27,899 bases of DNA from Clostridiales bacterium UBA1206 (GTDB lineage: Bacteria > Bacillota > Clostridia > Oscillospirales > CAG-382), in the NCBI GenBank assembly GCA_002310055.1, contig DBXS01000013.1, forward strand, positions 23,409 to 51,307, written 5' to 3'. The notes under the pieces are model-generated. The model worked only from the letters and a program-made list of their open reading frames with translations, was not told the DNA's origin and searched no databases. Shown here piece by piece: positions 14,697-24,415 of the stretch (the stretch's first letter is position 1; every line of letters starts with the position of its first letter). The position numbers and the translations under genes are program-made.

Positions 14697-15707
14697 ATGG
14701 TAGAGATTTCTCACTTAAGTAAGAATTACGGCGATAAAAAAGCCGTCAACGACATATCCTTTTCGGTAGAGGAAGGCGAGATAATGGGTTTCCTGGGGCC
14801 TAACGGCGCCGGAAAATCCACCACGCTCAACATACTCACCGGGTTCCTTTCGGCCACTTCCGGCAGCGCGAAGATCGACGGTATAGATATACTCGAACAG
14901 CCGCTGGAGGCCAAAAAACTCATCGGATTCCTGCCGGAGATCCCTCCGCTGTATCCCGATATGACCGTGGCGGAATATATGAATTTCTGCTACGAGCTCA
15001 AGGGCTGCAAGCTCCCGCGCAAACAGCACCTGCACGAGATAGGCGAAGTCGTCAAGATCGCCGACGTGAACAAGCGGCTCATCAAGAACCTTTCCAAAGG
15101 CTACCGCCAGCGCGTGGGCATCGCTCAGGCGCTCATAGGCAACCCCAAGGTGCTCATCTTCGACGAGCCCACCATAGGGCTCGACCCCAAGCAGATAATA
15201 GAGATCCGCAACCTCATCAAACACCTGGGCAAGAATCACACCGTCATACTTTCCACGCACATACTGCCCGAGGTGCAGGCGGTCTGCGACCGTATCGTCA
15301 TCATCAACAAGGGCCGTATAGTCGCCAACGAAAAGACCGAAAACCTCGTCAACGCGGTGGACGGCACCCGCAGACTCGTCGCCAAGATCGTTGGGCCCGA
15401 AGACCAGGTGCTGCAGCTGCTGCGTTCCACGCAGGGCGTCAAGTTCGCCGACAAACTCGGCCGCCGCGACACCGACTCGGTCAGCTATCTCATAGAAAGT
15501 CAGGAAAACGTAGATATCCGCAAGCCGCTGTTCTACGCGCTGGCGCGCGCGTCGTATCCGCTCATAGGGCTGGAAGGCGACGAGCTCAACCTTGAGGATA
15601 TCTTTATGCGGCTGGTCGACCCGCAGAAGAAAGAAAAGACCGAAAAACGCAGGAGGAACGCCTCTCAGGCGCCGGAAGCGGGGAAAAGGAGCGGTGAAAA
15701 ACAATGA
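14697..15707 (+). CDS. ABC transporter ATPase, Gld/CcmA-like
   Basis: A 336-residue nucleotide-binding subunit. Walker A GPNGAGKST (34-42), the signature LSKGYRQR (132-139), Walker B VLIFDEPT (152-159) and the H-loop in ILSTHIL are all intact. The GFLGPNGAGKST and GLDPKQIIEIR pattern is typical of the GldA/ABC-2 group. A charged basic tail of about 30 residues ends the protein. The ATG at 14697 has AAAGGA 7 bases upstream; a TTG at 14691 is less likely. It powers the permease encoded next, with which it overlaps by ATGA. The substrate is unknown. Confidence 0.93.
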   Translation: MVEISHLSKNYGDKKAVNDISFSVEEGEIMGFLGPNGAGKSTTLNILTGFLSATSGSAKIDGIDILEQPLEAKKLIGFLPEIPPLYPDMTVAEYMNFCYELKGCKLPRKQHLHEIGEVVKIADVNKRLIKNLSKGYRQRVGIAQALIGNPKVLIFDEPTIGLDPKQIIEIRNLIKHLGKNHTVILSTHILPEVQAVCDRIVIINKGRIVANEKTENLVNAVDGTRRLVAKIVGPEDQVLQLLRSTQGVKFADKLGRRDTDSVSYLIESQENVDIRKPLFYALARASYPLIGLEGDELNLEDIFMRLVDPQKKEKTEKRRRNASQAPEAGKRSGEKQ

Positions 15708-16426
15708 CGGCGATATACAAACGCGAACTTCGTTCTTATTTCATAACGCCCATCGGCTATGTTTTCGCCGGTATGTTCCTCACGGTCTCGGGACTGCTGT
15801 TTTCGTGGCTGGTGCTTTCGGCCGATAATTCGGGCGCGTATTCCTACGCCAAGATAAGCAACTACTTCGTTTATCTGCTTTTCGTCTTCTCGGTGCTTAT
15901 ACCGCTTTTGACTATGAAACTGCTTTCTGAAGAAAAAAAGCAGAAGACCGAACAGCTGCTGCTCACGTCGCCCGTGTCGCTCACCGGCGTCGTAATAGCA
16001 AAATATCTCGCCGCGCTCACCATCTTTGCGGCGACCCTGCTCGTAAACTCGCTTAACTATATACTGCTTTATATCTACGGCAACCCCAACGCCGCCGTCA
16101 TACTTTCCAATATACTGGGGCTGTTCCTCATCGGCGCGTCGTTCATCGCCATAGGGCTGTTCCTTTCTTCGGTCACCGAAAACCAGCTCATCGCCGCGGT
16201 GTCTTCCATAGCGGTCATAGTGGCGCTGCTTCTGATCTCGCTGCTCGCCGACACCATAGAAAAAGAATTTTTCCGCGTGATCCTCAAGTGGTTCTCGGTC
16301 ATCGACCGTTACGCGCCGTTCACGCTGGGGTATTTCGATATCCCCGCCATAATCTATTTCGTCTCGTTCACCGCGGTGTTCCTGTTCCTTACGGTGCGCG
16401 TTTACGAAAAACGCCGCTGGTCGTGA
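15704..16426 (+). CDS. ABC-2 type permease, GldF-like
   Basis: A 240-residue membrane protein with about six hydrophobic helices. It has the RELRSYFITPIGYVF opening and PLLTMKLLSEEKKQKTEQLLLTSP block that mark GldF-type ABC-2 permeases. It forms the membrane channel for the ATPase before it and the GldG-like protein after it. In Flavobacteria these proteins were linked to gliding; in Clostridia the same set exists without gliding and its cargo is not known. The ATG overlaps the previous stop. Confidence 0.92.
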   Translation: MTAIYKRELRSYFITPIGYVFAGMFLTVSGLLFSWLVLSADNSGAYSYAKISNYFVYLLFVFSVLIPLLTMKLLSEEKKQKTEQLLLTSPVSLTGVVIAKYLAALTIFAATLLVNSLNYILLYIYGNPNAAVILSNILGLFLIGASFIAIGLFLSSVTENQLIAAVSSIAVIVALLLISLLADTIEKEFFRVILKWFSVIDRYAPFTLGYFDIPAIIYFVSFTAVFLFLTVRVYEKRRWS

Positions 16427-16441
16427 AAGGAGGGCAACGCA

Positions 16442-18007
16442 ATGGCTGACAAAACCAACATTTTCACTTCCAAAAAGTTCAAATACGGCACTTACGCCGT
16501 GGTGTTCATAGCCGTCGTCGTGGCGCTCATAATCGCGCTCAACCTCGTCGTCTCGTTCCTCGACCGCAAATACGACTGGCGGTTCGACCTTACCGAAAGC
16601 AAGCTTTATTCGCTTTCCGACGCCACCGACGAAACGCTCCAAAAGGCGCTTGGCGACAAATACGCCGATTTCGATATCACCATAACCTTCTGCGCCGCCC
16701 GCGACCTCTTCGAATATTACGATTCGAGCCGCACCGACGCGGTCAAATACTATTCCTCGGTGCGCGACATAGCCGAAGAATACGCCAAGTTCTACGACGG
16801 GACCGGCGGCAAGGGCAAGGTGACGGTGCGCTATATCGACATCAACGCCGACCCCGCCGAAGCCAACCGTCTCAAGCAGCAGGCGCAGCTCGAGACCATC
16901 AACTGGAAGAATATAGTCATACAGAACACTTCCAACACCGAATATTACCGCGTGCTCGCGTTCGACGCCTGCTATTTCACGGATGAAGACACCGGCGCGC
17001 TCTATCAGTTCCAGGCCGAAAACAAGTTCACCGCCGCGATGATCCAGTGCGCGCTCGCCGAAAACATCACGGTGGCGTTCACCACCGGCCACGGCGAATC
17101 GCACAGCGGCCGTCTGGAGGAGATCTTCCAGCTTTCCACAATGAACGTGTGCGAAATAGACCTGGATAAAGAAGACATCCCCGACGACGTCAAGATAATC
17201 GTCATAAGCGACCCCAAGTACGATTTCACCTACGGCGCCGGCGGAGCGATCGACAAGATAACCCGCTTTATGGCGGATAAAGGCACCTACAATTCGCTTA
17301 TGGTGTTCGTCAACGCCGACACCCCCGACCTGCCTAACTTACGCGACTATCTGTACGAGCAGTGGGGGCTCGACTATATGCCCAACTACAAGATAACCGA
17401 CGACGATTCGTCGCTCAAGGGCTCTAACGGCGAAAGTCTGGTGGCGCTCTACGCCGGCAGCGAAAACGGCAACACCGCGTCTTATTCGGTAGTCAGCCGC
17501 GCTTCCGCCGCAAAGGTGCCCACCGTGCTTCCCGATTGCGTCGCGCTCGACGTCCAGACCGGCGGCTACGGCGCCGGCAGCGTAAGCATAGCGCTGTATT
17601 CTTCGGCAAACTCGGTCGCCACGCATAAAAACGAATCGGGCGAACAGTCTTCCGAAAAGGGCTCGTATCCGCTCATGGCGATCTCGGTCGAGCATTCGTA
17701 CGGCAACGACGATTACAACTACAATTCCAACAAATATCAGTACGTTATGCTGTGCGGTTCCACCGAGTTCGCTTCCAACGAATTCCTCAACAACACCTAC
17801 GGCAACGAAAGCATAATGTATTCCATCAACCGCGCGATGGCGACCGACCGCGTCACGCTCAACATCCGCGCCAAGAATTTCGAAAAGACCGCGCTCACGC
17901 TCGAAAGCGGCGCAGCCAAAACGCTCACCATCGTCATAACCGCCGCCGTCCCCGCGCTCATAGTCATAATAGGCATAGCGGTCTTTTTCAGAAGAAGACA
18001 CCTGTAA
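16442..18007 (+). CDS. GldG-like auxiliary ABC transporter protein
   Basis: A 521-residue protein anchored at both ends: a hydrophobic helix at about 16-40 and another at about 494-514 followed by RRRHL. Between them is a large extracytoplasmic domain that opens with YDWRFDLTESKLYSLSDAT, the hallmark of GldG/ABC-type uncharacterised transport proteins, and contains the FTTGHGES block. It has AAAGGAGG upstream. It is presumed to work with the ATPase and permease before it and the DUF4340 protein after it; the function of the family is not established. Confidence 0.9.
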   Translation: MADKTNIFTSKKFKYGTYAVVFIAVVVALIIALNLVVSFLDRKYDWRFDLTESKLYSLSDATDETLQKALGDKYADFDITITFCAARDLFEYYDSSRTDAVKYYSSVRDIAEEYAKFYDGTGGKGKVTVRYIDINADPAEANRLKQQAQLETINWKNIVIQNTSNTEYYRVLAFDACYFTDEDTGALYQFQAENKFTAAMIQCALAENITVAFTTGHGESHSGRLEEIFQLSTMNVCEIDLDKEDIPDDVKIIVISDPKYDFTYGAGGAIDKITRFMADKGTYNSLMVFVNADTPDLPNLRDYLYEQWGLDYMPNYKITDDDSSLKGSNGESLVALYAGSENGNTASYSVVSRASAAKVPTVLPDCVALDVQTGGYGAGSVSIALYSSANSVATHKNESGEQSSEKGSYPLMAISVEHSYGNDDYNYNSNKYQYVMLCGSTEFASNEFLNNTYGNESIMYSINRAMATDRVTLNIRAKNFEKTALTLESGAAKTLTIVITAAVPALIVIIGIAVFFRRRHL

Positions 18008-18029
18008 TTTCCTGCGGAGCTAAAATATA

Positions 18030-20633
18030 ATGGAAGAAAACAACAACAAAAATCCGGTCACGGGACCCGAAAACAACGAAAACAACGCGCCTGCGCCGCA
18101 GAGCGAACACGATTACTATGAACGCGCTTATTTCGAAGGCGACTCGCTGAAAGAGCTCGAAAACGGCGGTGAAAACGAATATCTCGCGTCGTTCGACGAA
18201 GTCTCGGGCGGATCCGCGCGCAAAAAGGGTTGGTCGGGCAAAAAGAAGATAATACTGCTCGTTTCGCTCGCGGTCGCCGCGGCGGTGATCTTCGCGCTGT
18301 ATTTCCTCGTTTTCAGCAAGTCCGAAAACGAAGAAGATCCCGATTCGCAGTATTACGCCATCTCGCAGAGCGGTCTCACGGCGCTCGAAGCGCTCGATAA
18401 AGACGTGACCATCCGCTTTGCGCAGACTCAGGAAAAACTCGAAAGCGACCCCGAACTGCAGTACGTTTCGTTCTACGCGCAGTCGTTCGAACATTTCGTG
18501 CCTCGCATAAACGTCGAATACGGCGCGGGCGGCGATTTCTGCGCCGTCGCGTGCGGCGGCGAAAAAGTCGCGTACGGCGAAGAAGATTTCTTCGGCAGAC
18601 TCGAAAACGGCGCGAGGTACGTCTTTTACGGCGAACAGCTTTTCGGCAAAGCCGCGCTCAAAGTCGCGGGCCTTCCCGCAAGCGACGAAAGTTTCAGCGT
18701 TTGGGCGATGCCGGGTTACGATATCGACGGCGACGTCGTAGGCAGCGGCAACAGGCCGTTCGTCTACCCCAACATCACGCGTTCCGACGTCGAGTATTTC
18801 GTAATAACCAACTCGTACGGCTCGTACAAAGTCTACCGCGCAAGGAAGACCGACGGCACGCTCACGAGCGAATTCTACTTTGAAGATTCCGAACTGTGCA
18901 GCTACGACCAGGAACGTTTCGCGTCGCTCATAGTGGACTGCACCTATATGCTTTCGTACGGCAAGATACGCGAGCACGGCGATTTAGCCGATTACGGGCT
19001 GGCATCCGACGAAGACGCCAACGCGATAATAGAAGTCTACACCGTCGACGGCGCGTACCATAAGATACTCATAGGCGACCTGGTGCCTTCGGGCGGCGGC
19101 TTCTACGCCAAGTATTACACCAAGGATTTCGTGTATCTGCTCGACACCAGCTACGCTTCCAGCGTCATGCTTCCGGCGGAAACGTTCCTCAACGGCACGC
19201 TGGGCTACACCATTTCGCAGACCAACGACGTCTACAGCGTCACCGATCTGTTGATCAAGTATTTCAATGACGATACCGATATTTATATCGCGCGCAAGGT
19301 GGACCTTACGGTATATAACGCGGACCCGGTCAACGCGAGCCAGACTCTCGCCTCCGTGCTCCACGACAAGACCCGCTTTTCCGGCACTTATTCCGGCTGG
19401 ACTTCCGACGCCAAAACGTTCGCCGGGATGAAAGCGCAGAACGCGTCGAGCGATATCGTGCTCGAGCTGCAGCTCACCAATTACGCCGACGACACCGGCG
19501 ACTACGCCGTAAAATTCGGCGTCGTGCGCGATTCTTCCGCCGGAGCCGTGCTCCCGTCTTCCGCCGCGGTTTCGTATTACGACCAGGATACCAAGACCTG
19601 GGTGGAAGCCGCGCGCCTTGACAGGTTCGAACAGGGCGACAAATCGTACAAACAGTACGAACTCACGTTCAATACCGAAAAACGCGTGCGCTATATACGC
19701 CTTTCGCTTTCCGGCGCCGCAAGCGGATACTTCGTGCTCGACGAAGTCACTTCGTACGCCGACGGCAAGGACGCGATCCCCAACGAATCGGTCGCGGGCG
19801 CGTGGAAGATAGTCTCGCCCGAATCGTTCATCCAGAAGGGATACAACTACGCGGTGCCGGATCTTTCGGCATTTTCGGATATCCTTTATAAAATAGTGTC
19901 GCTCGTGGGCGACGAGGTCGTGGAACGCAGCATCTACCGCGGCACCGAGGAAGAAGTCCACGCGCGGCTCGAAAAATACGGGCTCGATTCGCCAAATATG
20001 GCTATCTCGTATTATTTCAACGGCTACCGTTCGTATATCTACGCTTCGCGCATGTTCGAAGAAAACGGCGAACGCTTCTTCTACGCCTATTCTTCAATAA
20101 GCTTTACCGATTCCGAAGGCAACGTGGTCAACGTTTCGCCGCAGATAATCGCCAAAGTTTTGTACAACACCGCGTCGTATTTCGATTGGGAACCTTCCGA
20201 CCTGCTCGACCGTTCGGCGTTTTCGATGTATATAGATAAGATCGACACCATAGATATGGAACTGCCGGACGGCGCGTACCATTTCGACCTTCAGGACACC
20301 GACGGCAACGGCAAGCTCGACACCGTGCTCTGCGACGGCGAAGTCATAGACACTTCTTCGTTCCGTGCGCTGTACGTCTCGCTGCTCGAATGTTACCGCG
20401 CCGGGCTCTATTCGCCCGCCGAAGGCGATCTCTCTGACGAAAATCTCATACTCACGTTCACCATGCATTCAGAGATAAAGGATACCGAGATCAAGTTCTA
20501 CCGCGTCTCGCCCGCAAAGGTCATCTACTGCACCAACGGCGAGGAGTCCGAATTCTACGTGCTGTATTCCGACGTTTCCAACGTCATAAACAACCTTATC
20601 AAGCTCGTTAACGGCGAGCCGGTGACCAAATGA
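18030..20633 (+). CDS. DUF4340 membrane protein with an inserted beta-rich domain
   Basis: An 867-residue protein. An acidic, asparagine-rich cytoplasmic N-terminus (1-70) precedes one membrane helix (about 73-95); the rest is outside. Residues from about 100 carry DUF4340-type sequence, with repeated units such as SDVEYFVITNSYGSYKVYR and IIEVYTVDGAYHKILIGD. Residues about 425-580 look different: a galactose-binding/F5-8 type C-like beta sandwich ending in RVRYIRLSLSG and YFVLDEV. That domain call is tentative. DUF4340 proteins usually accompany GldG-like proteins, as here. GGAG lies 10 bases before the ATG, and the 3' end overlaps the next gene. Confidence 0.8.
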   Translation: MEENNNKNPVTGPENNENNAPAPQSEHDYYERAYFEGDSLKELENGGENEYLASFDEVSGGSARKKGWSGKKKIILLVSLAVAAAVIFALYFLVFSKSENEEDPDSQYYAISQSGLTALEALDKDVTIRFAQTQEKLESDPELQYVSFYAQSFEHFVPRINVEYGAGGDFCAVACGGEKVAYGEEDFFGRLENGARYVFYGEQLFGKAALKVAGLPASDESFSVWAMPGYDIDGDVVGSGNRPFVYPNITRSDVEYFVITNSYGSYKVYRARKTDGTLTSEFYFEDSELCSYDQERFASLIVDCTYMLSYGKIREHGDLADYGLASDEDANAIIEVYTVDGAYHKILIGDLVPSGGGFYAKYYTKDFVYLLDTSYASSVMLPAETFLNGTLGYTISQTNDVYSVTDLLIKYFNDDTDIYIARKVDLTVYNADPVNASQTLASVLHDKTRFSGTYSGWTSDAKTFAGMKAQNASSDIVLELQLTNYADDTGDYAVKFGVVRDSSAGAVLPSSAAVSYYDQDTKTWVEAARLDRFEQGDKSYKQYELTFNTEKRVRYIRLSLSGAASGYFVLDEVTSYADGKDAIPNESVAGAWKIVSPESFIQKGYNYAVPDLSAFSDILYKIVSLVGDEVVERSIYRGTEEEVHARLEKYGLDSPNMAISYYFNGYRSYIYASRMFEENGERFFYAYSSISFTDSEGNVVNVSPQIIAKVLYNTASYFDWEPSDLLDRSAFSMYIDKIDTIDMELPDGAYHFDLQDTDGNGKLDTVLCDGEVIDTSSFRALYVSLLECYRAGLYSPAEGDLSDENLILTFTMHSEIKDTEIKFYRVSPAKVIYCTNGEESEFYVLYSDVSNVINNLIKLVNGEPVTK

Positions 20634-21337
20634 AACGCGTGACCGTTCTGCTGCTCGTTTCCGTTCTGCTGTTTGCGCTTTGCGCCTGCTCGGCGGACGC
20701 CGATTATTCCGGCGTTCGCGCATGCTGCGCGGCGCAGGCGGAAAAAACGTCGTTTACCGCCGCGTTCAGGCTCAATATGACTTTTGAAAACGGGACTTAC
20801 ACGCTGCTGTTTTCACAGGGCGAATATTCCGCGAGCCGCGGCGCAGACGGCGCTTACGTCCGCGTAAAGGCGTCGCAAAATTACTTGGGCGAGCCTTCTG
20901 CGCTGGACGCCGAATACAAAGACGGCGTCTACGGCGCCACCGGCGAAGAAATGACCGAATCCGAATTTTTCGGGCAGCTGCTGTTCCTGCAGCCGTTCGT
21001 GCCCGAAGAAAAGTATATAAGTTCGGTAAAAGAAGTTTCCACCGGCAGCGGCAAAGGGTACGTTTTCGAACTGCAGGACGCCACCGGGCTTTTGTTCCCG
21101 TTTCTGGGCGAAAGCATATACTCGGTCGCGCTGCTCGACAAACCCCGCCGCGACCTCACGAATATCCATTCCGCGACCCTCACGCTCATACCCGACCCGT
21201 CGGGCGGGATCGCCGGGATGACGCTCAATTTCAAACTCATACTTGCCGATACGCCGCCCTACGTTCCCGGCGGCGCCGACCGGCAGGAAGACTATACTTT
21301 CGAAATCGCCGTCGAATACACGGCGAGCTTCGGATGA
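20630..21337 (+). CDS. Putative lipoprotein of the Gld-like operon
   Basis: A 235-residue protein with a clear lipoprotein signal: basic start, hydrophobic stretch and lipobox LCAC with cysteine 20. The mature part is beta-rich and acidic. I do not recognise a named family. It overlaps the DUF4340 gene by ATGA and has no strong ribosome binding site of its own, so it is probably translated by coupling. Its position suggests an outer-surface accessory of the ABC system. Confidence 0.8.
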   Translation: MKRVTVLLLVSVLLFALCACSADADYSGVRACCAAQAEKTSFTAAFRLNMTFENGTYTLLFSQGEYSASRGADGAYVRVKASQNYLGEPSALDAEYKDGVYGATGEEMTESEFFGQLLFLQPFVPEEKYISSVKEVSTGSGKGYVFELQDATGLLFPFLGESIYSVALLDKPRRDLTNIHSATLTLIPDPSGGIAGMTLNFKLILADTPPYVPGGADRQEDYTFEIAVEYTASFG

Positions 21338-21360
21338 ACTCATCCACAGGAGGTCAGACA

Positions 21361-22227
21361 ATGTACAGACTTTTCAGCGATTCAGATTGCGACATCACTC
21401 CGGAGATAGCCGACAGATACGGCTACTTCATACTTCCCATGCCTTTTGAGATAGAAGGCGAAATGGTATATCCTTATCAGGGTTTCAGGGAATTCGATTT
21501 CCACGGCTTTGCCGACAAACTCCGCGCCGGCGCAATGCCTACGACCAGCGCGCTCAACACGGCTGAATACATAAGCTATTTCGAGCCGACTTTCGCAAAC
21601 GGCGAGGATATTCTTTATATCCACTTTTCTTCGCAGATGAGCGGCACGTTCAAGAATATGCAGCCCGCAGTCGACGAGCTGCTCAAAAAATATCCCGAAC
21701 GCAAATTTTACTCGGTCGACACGCTCGCCATTTCCATCTGCGCGCTGAATATGCTTTGCGAAGCGGGCGAGATGAAACTCAACGGCGCGGCCCCCGAAGA
21801 GATCGTCGCGTGGGTCGAAAACGAAAGACAGCATTTTGCGACATATTTCTATGCCGACGATCTTTCGTTTTTCCGCCGCAGCGGAAGAGTCAACGGACTC
21901 ACCGCCCTCATGGGCAACATCCTGGGCCTTAAACCGATCATTATGATGTCTAAAGAAGGCAAACTCGTAAGCATCGGCACCGAACGCGGCAAGAGCAGAT
22001 CTAACAGACGTCTGCTGAATTACATGGAATCTCTGGGCGAAAGCGTGGAATCGCACCGCGTGCTCGTGGCGAGCTGCGACGCTCCCGAGGCGGCAGAGGA
22101 ACTGAAAGCGTTGATCCTGGGAAAATACCCCGGCGCCGACGTGGTCATCGTTCCCACCAACCCCACCGTCGTGTGCCACGCGGGCCCCGGCACCGTGGGC
22201 GTGTGCTTCCACGCAATATCGAGATAA
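21361..22227 (+). CDS. DegV family fatty-acid-binding protein
   Basis: A 288-residue protein with the DegV layout: DSDCDITPEIADRYG at the start, PTTSALN (the lipid-contact TS pair), SSQMSGTFKN, SVDTLAIS and FRRSGRVNG. DegV (FakB-like) proteins hold a fatty acid for phosphorylation by FakA so that it can enter phospholipids. The ATG at 21361 is chosen for AGGAGGT at 21348-21354; an earlier ATG at 21334 overlaps the preceding stop and lacks such a site. plsX and acpP lie two and three genes downstream, fitting a lipid role. No fakA is seen here. Confidence 0.94.
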   Translation: MYRLFSDSDCDITPEIADRYGYFILPMPFEIEGEMVYPYQGFREFDFHGFADKLRAGAMPTTSALNTAEYISYFEPTFANGEDILYIHFSSQMSGTFKNMQPAVDELLKKYPERKFYSVDTLAISICALNMLCEAGEMKLNGAAPEEIVAWVENERQHFATYFYADDLSFFRRSGRVNGLTALMGNILGLKPIIMMSKEGKLVSIGTERGKSRSNRRLLNYMESLGESVESHRVLVASCDAPEAAEELKALILGKYPGADVVIVPTNPTVVCHAGPGTVGVCFHAISR

Positions 22228-22252
22228 GCAAAACAAGGAGATATATGTAACA

Positions 22253-23371
22253 ATGGTGACTGTCGAAGAGGTAAAGACCGCGCGTCAGCGCCGGCAATTC
22301 CTCAATTTTCCGTTAAAACTCTACAAGGGCAACCCGTATTTCGTGCCGCCTCTTTACGGCGACGAAAAAAAGATATTCCGCAAGGATTATCTTTACCACG
22401 ATACCTGCGAGGATTCGTTCTTCCTCGCGTACCGCGACGGCAAAGTCGTGGGCCGGATATCCGGCATACTCCAGAAAGCGAGCAACGAAAAGCGCAATGA
22501 AAAACGCGTCCGCTTCACGCGATTCGATTCCATAGACGACGAGGAAGTCGCTTCCGCGCTGTTTGCCGCCGTGGAAGACTGGGGCAGAAAAAAGGGAATG
22601 AACACGATCTGCGGTCCGCTCGGGTATTCCGACCAGGAGCGCGAAGGTCTGCTCATAGAAGGGTTTGACGAGCTTTCGACCTTTGAAGAACAGTACGATT
22701 ACGATTATTATCAGCGCCTCATAGAAAATTGCGGCTACGCCAAAGAGATCGACTGGCTGGAACGCAAGATATATCCGCCCGAACAGCTCGACGAAAAGTT
22801 CAAGCAGCTTTCGGAATTCATGCTCCGCCGCTATAAGCTCCACGTTCCCGAAATGAAGAACACCAAGGAGTTCATCGCTCACTACAAGGATCAGATATTC
22901 GAACTGCTCGATACCACCTACGCCGATCTGTACGGTACGGTGCCGTTCACCGAGGGCGTGAAGAAACTGCTCATAGACAATTTCAAACTCATCATAGATA
23001 TAAAATACACCGCCGTCATAGTCGACGAAAACGACCGCGTCGTGTGCTTCGGGCTCATGATGCCTTCGCTGGCGAAAGCGGTGCAGAAATCGGGAGGCAA
23101 GCTCACCCCGGCGTGCCTTATACGGCTGCTCAAAGCCATAAAGCGGCCCAAGATACTCGATCTCGCGCTCGTCGGCGTGCTGCCGGAATACCTTAACCGC
23201 GGCATAAGTTCGGCGTTCATGTCGGCGCTGCAGGAAATGCTTTTGCAGGGCGATATAGAATATTGCGAGACTAATTTGAATATGGAAGACAATTACCAGA
23301 TCCAGAACCAGTGGAAACATTTCAGAAACGTTATACACAAACGCCGCCGCGCGTTCGTGAAACAGCTGTGA
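22253..23371 (+). CDS. GNAT-superfamily N-acetyltransferase-like protein
   Basis: A 372-residue cytoplasmic protein with two parts. The N-terminal half begins NFPLKLYKGNPYFVPPL and includes CGPLGYSDQEREGLLIEGF. The C-terminal half contains ALVGVLPEYLNRGISSAFM, which fits the acyl-CoA-binding segment of GNAT enzymes. I recall this architecture as an uncharacterised conserved bacterial family. AAGGAG lies 12 bases upstream of the ATG; a nearer ATG at 22245 is followed at once by TAA. It sits between degV and plsX, so a link to acyl groups is possible but unproven. Confidence 0.85.
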   Translation: MVTVEEVKTARQRRQFLNFPLKLYKGNPYFVPPLYGDEKKIFRKDYLYHDTCEDSFFLAYRDGKVVGRISGILQKASNEKRNEKRVRFTRFDSIDDEEVASALFAAVEDWGRKKGMNTICGPLGYSDQEREGLLIEGFDELSTFEEQYDYDYYQRLIENCGYAKEIDWLERKIYPPEQLDEKFKQLSEFMLRRYKLHVPEMKNTKEFIAHYKDQIFELLDTTYADLYGTVPFTEGVKKLLIDNFKLIIDIKYTAVIVDENDRVVCFGLMMPSLAKAVQKSGGKLTPACLIRLLKAIKRPKILDLALVGVLPEYLNRGISSAFMSALQEMLLQGDIEYCETNLNMEDNYQIQNQWKHFRNVIHKRRRAFVKQL

Positions 23372-23380
23372 GGTGGCGTT

Positions 23381-24415
23381 ATGGTAAAAATAGTTGTAGA
23401 TTGCCTGGGCGGCGATAACAGCCCTGCGGCGAACGTTGCCGGCTGCGTCGACGCGCTCAACGCCAACGGCGATATCGCTCTGGTGCTTACCGGCGGAAAA
23501 GAAGAAATAGAAAAACTGCTTGAAGGCAAAGAATACGATAAATCGCGCCTTGAAATAATCGACGCGCCCGATACCGTCACCGGCGAAGACCGCCCGACCG
23601 ACGTCATACGCTCCGCAAAGAACAGCTCCATGGTCCGCGCGATCAATATGCTGCGCGAGGATGATTCGGTCAACGCCATGGTGAGTCTGGGCGCTACCGG
23701 AGTGCTGCTCACCGGCGCGGTGCTGCGCATAGGGCGGCTGCCCGGCGTGGAACGCCCCGCGTTCTGCCCCGTGATGCCCACCCTGAACGGCGGCGTCGTG
23801 GGGGTGTGCGACAGCGGCGCAAACGTGGAATGCACTCCCGACAGGCTGCTTCAGTTCGCGCTGATGGGCAGTCTGTATATGCAGCGGGTCTGCGGCGTAA
23901 AGAATCCGCGCGTGGCGCTGTTGAACGTGGGCGTGGAAGAAGGAAAGGGCGACGATCTGCACAAGGAAGCGTATAAGCTTCTTAAAGAATGCAAGGCGCT
24001 CAACTTTGCGGGCAATATGGAAAGCCGCGACGTGCTTTCCGGCAATTACGACCTTATCGTGTGCGACGGCTTCAGCGGCAACGTGCTGGTGAAGACCACC
24101 GAAGGCACCTGCATAGAGCTTTTGAAAATGCTTAAGAGAGAACTCACCTCTTCGTTCAAAGCCAAAATGGGCGCGCTGCTTTTGAAGAGCACGCTCAAAA
24201 AGAACTTCAAAAAGCTCAATTATCAGAATTACGGCGGCAGCGTGATGCTCGGCACCAAAAAAGTGGTGATCAAAGGGCACGGCAGCAGCAAGGCCATAGG
24301 CGTAGCCAAATGTATAGAGCAGGCTTACACCGCGGTCAAAAACGATCTCAATCCCGAGATAGAGGCGATCATAAATTCAAATTCAAATACAAAAGGAGAT
24401 ATGCAAAATGTTTGA
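23381..24415 (+). CDS. plsX: Phosphate acyltransferase PlsX
   Basis: A 344-residue enzyme that makes acyl-phosphate from acyl-ACP, the first step of phosphatidic acid synthesis with PlsY. The N-terminus VDCLGGDNSP replaces the more usual VDAMGGDxxP but keeps the GGD core. SLGATGVLLTGAVLRIGRLPGVERPAF and the C-terminal DGFSGNVLVKTTEG are typical. GAGGTGG precedes the ATG. The 3' end overlaps acpP by 8 bases, the usual plsX-acpP coupling. Confidence 0.96.
   Translation: MVKIVVDCLGGDNSPAANVAGCVDALNANGDIALVLTGGKEEIEKLLEGKEYDKSRLEIIDAPDTVTGEDRPTDVIRSAKNSSMVRAINMLREDDSVNAMVSLGATGVLLTGAVLRIGRLPGVERPAFCPVMPTLNGGVVGVCDSGANVECTPDRLLQFALMGSLYMQRVCGVKNPRVALLNVGVEEGKGDDLHKEAYKLLKECKALNFAGNMESRDVLSGNYDLIVCDGFSGNVLVKTTEGTCIELLKMLKRELTSSFKAKMGALLLKSTLKKNFKKLNYQNYGGSVMLGTKKVVIKGHGSSKAIGVAKCIEQAYTAVKNDLNPEIEAIINSNSNTKGDMQNV

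Noticed and set aside
22245..22250. Leader start codon before the GNAT-like gene (ATG followed directly by TAA)
   Set aside because: It can be a chance occurrence in the ribosome-binding stretch; a two-codon frame is not evidence of regulation by itself.
22313..24280. 655-codon minus-strand frame opposite the GNAT-like gene and plsX
   Set aside because: It spans two genuine genes and the gap between them; no start signal or domain is seen.
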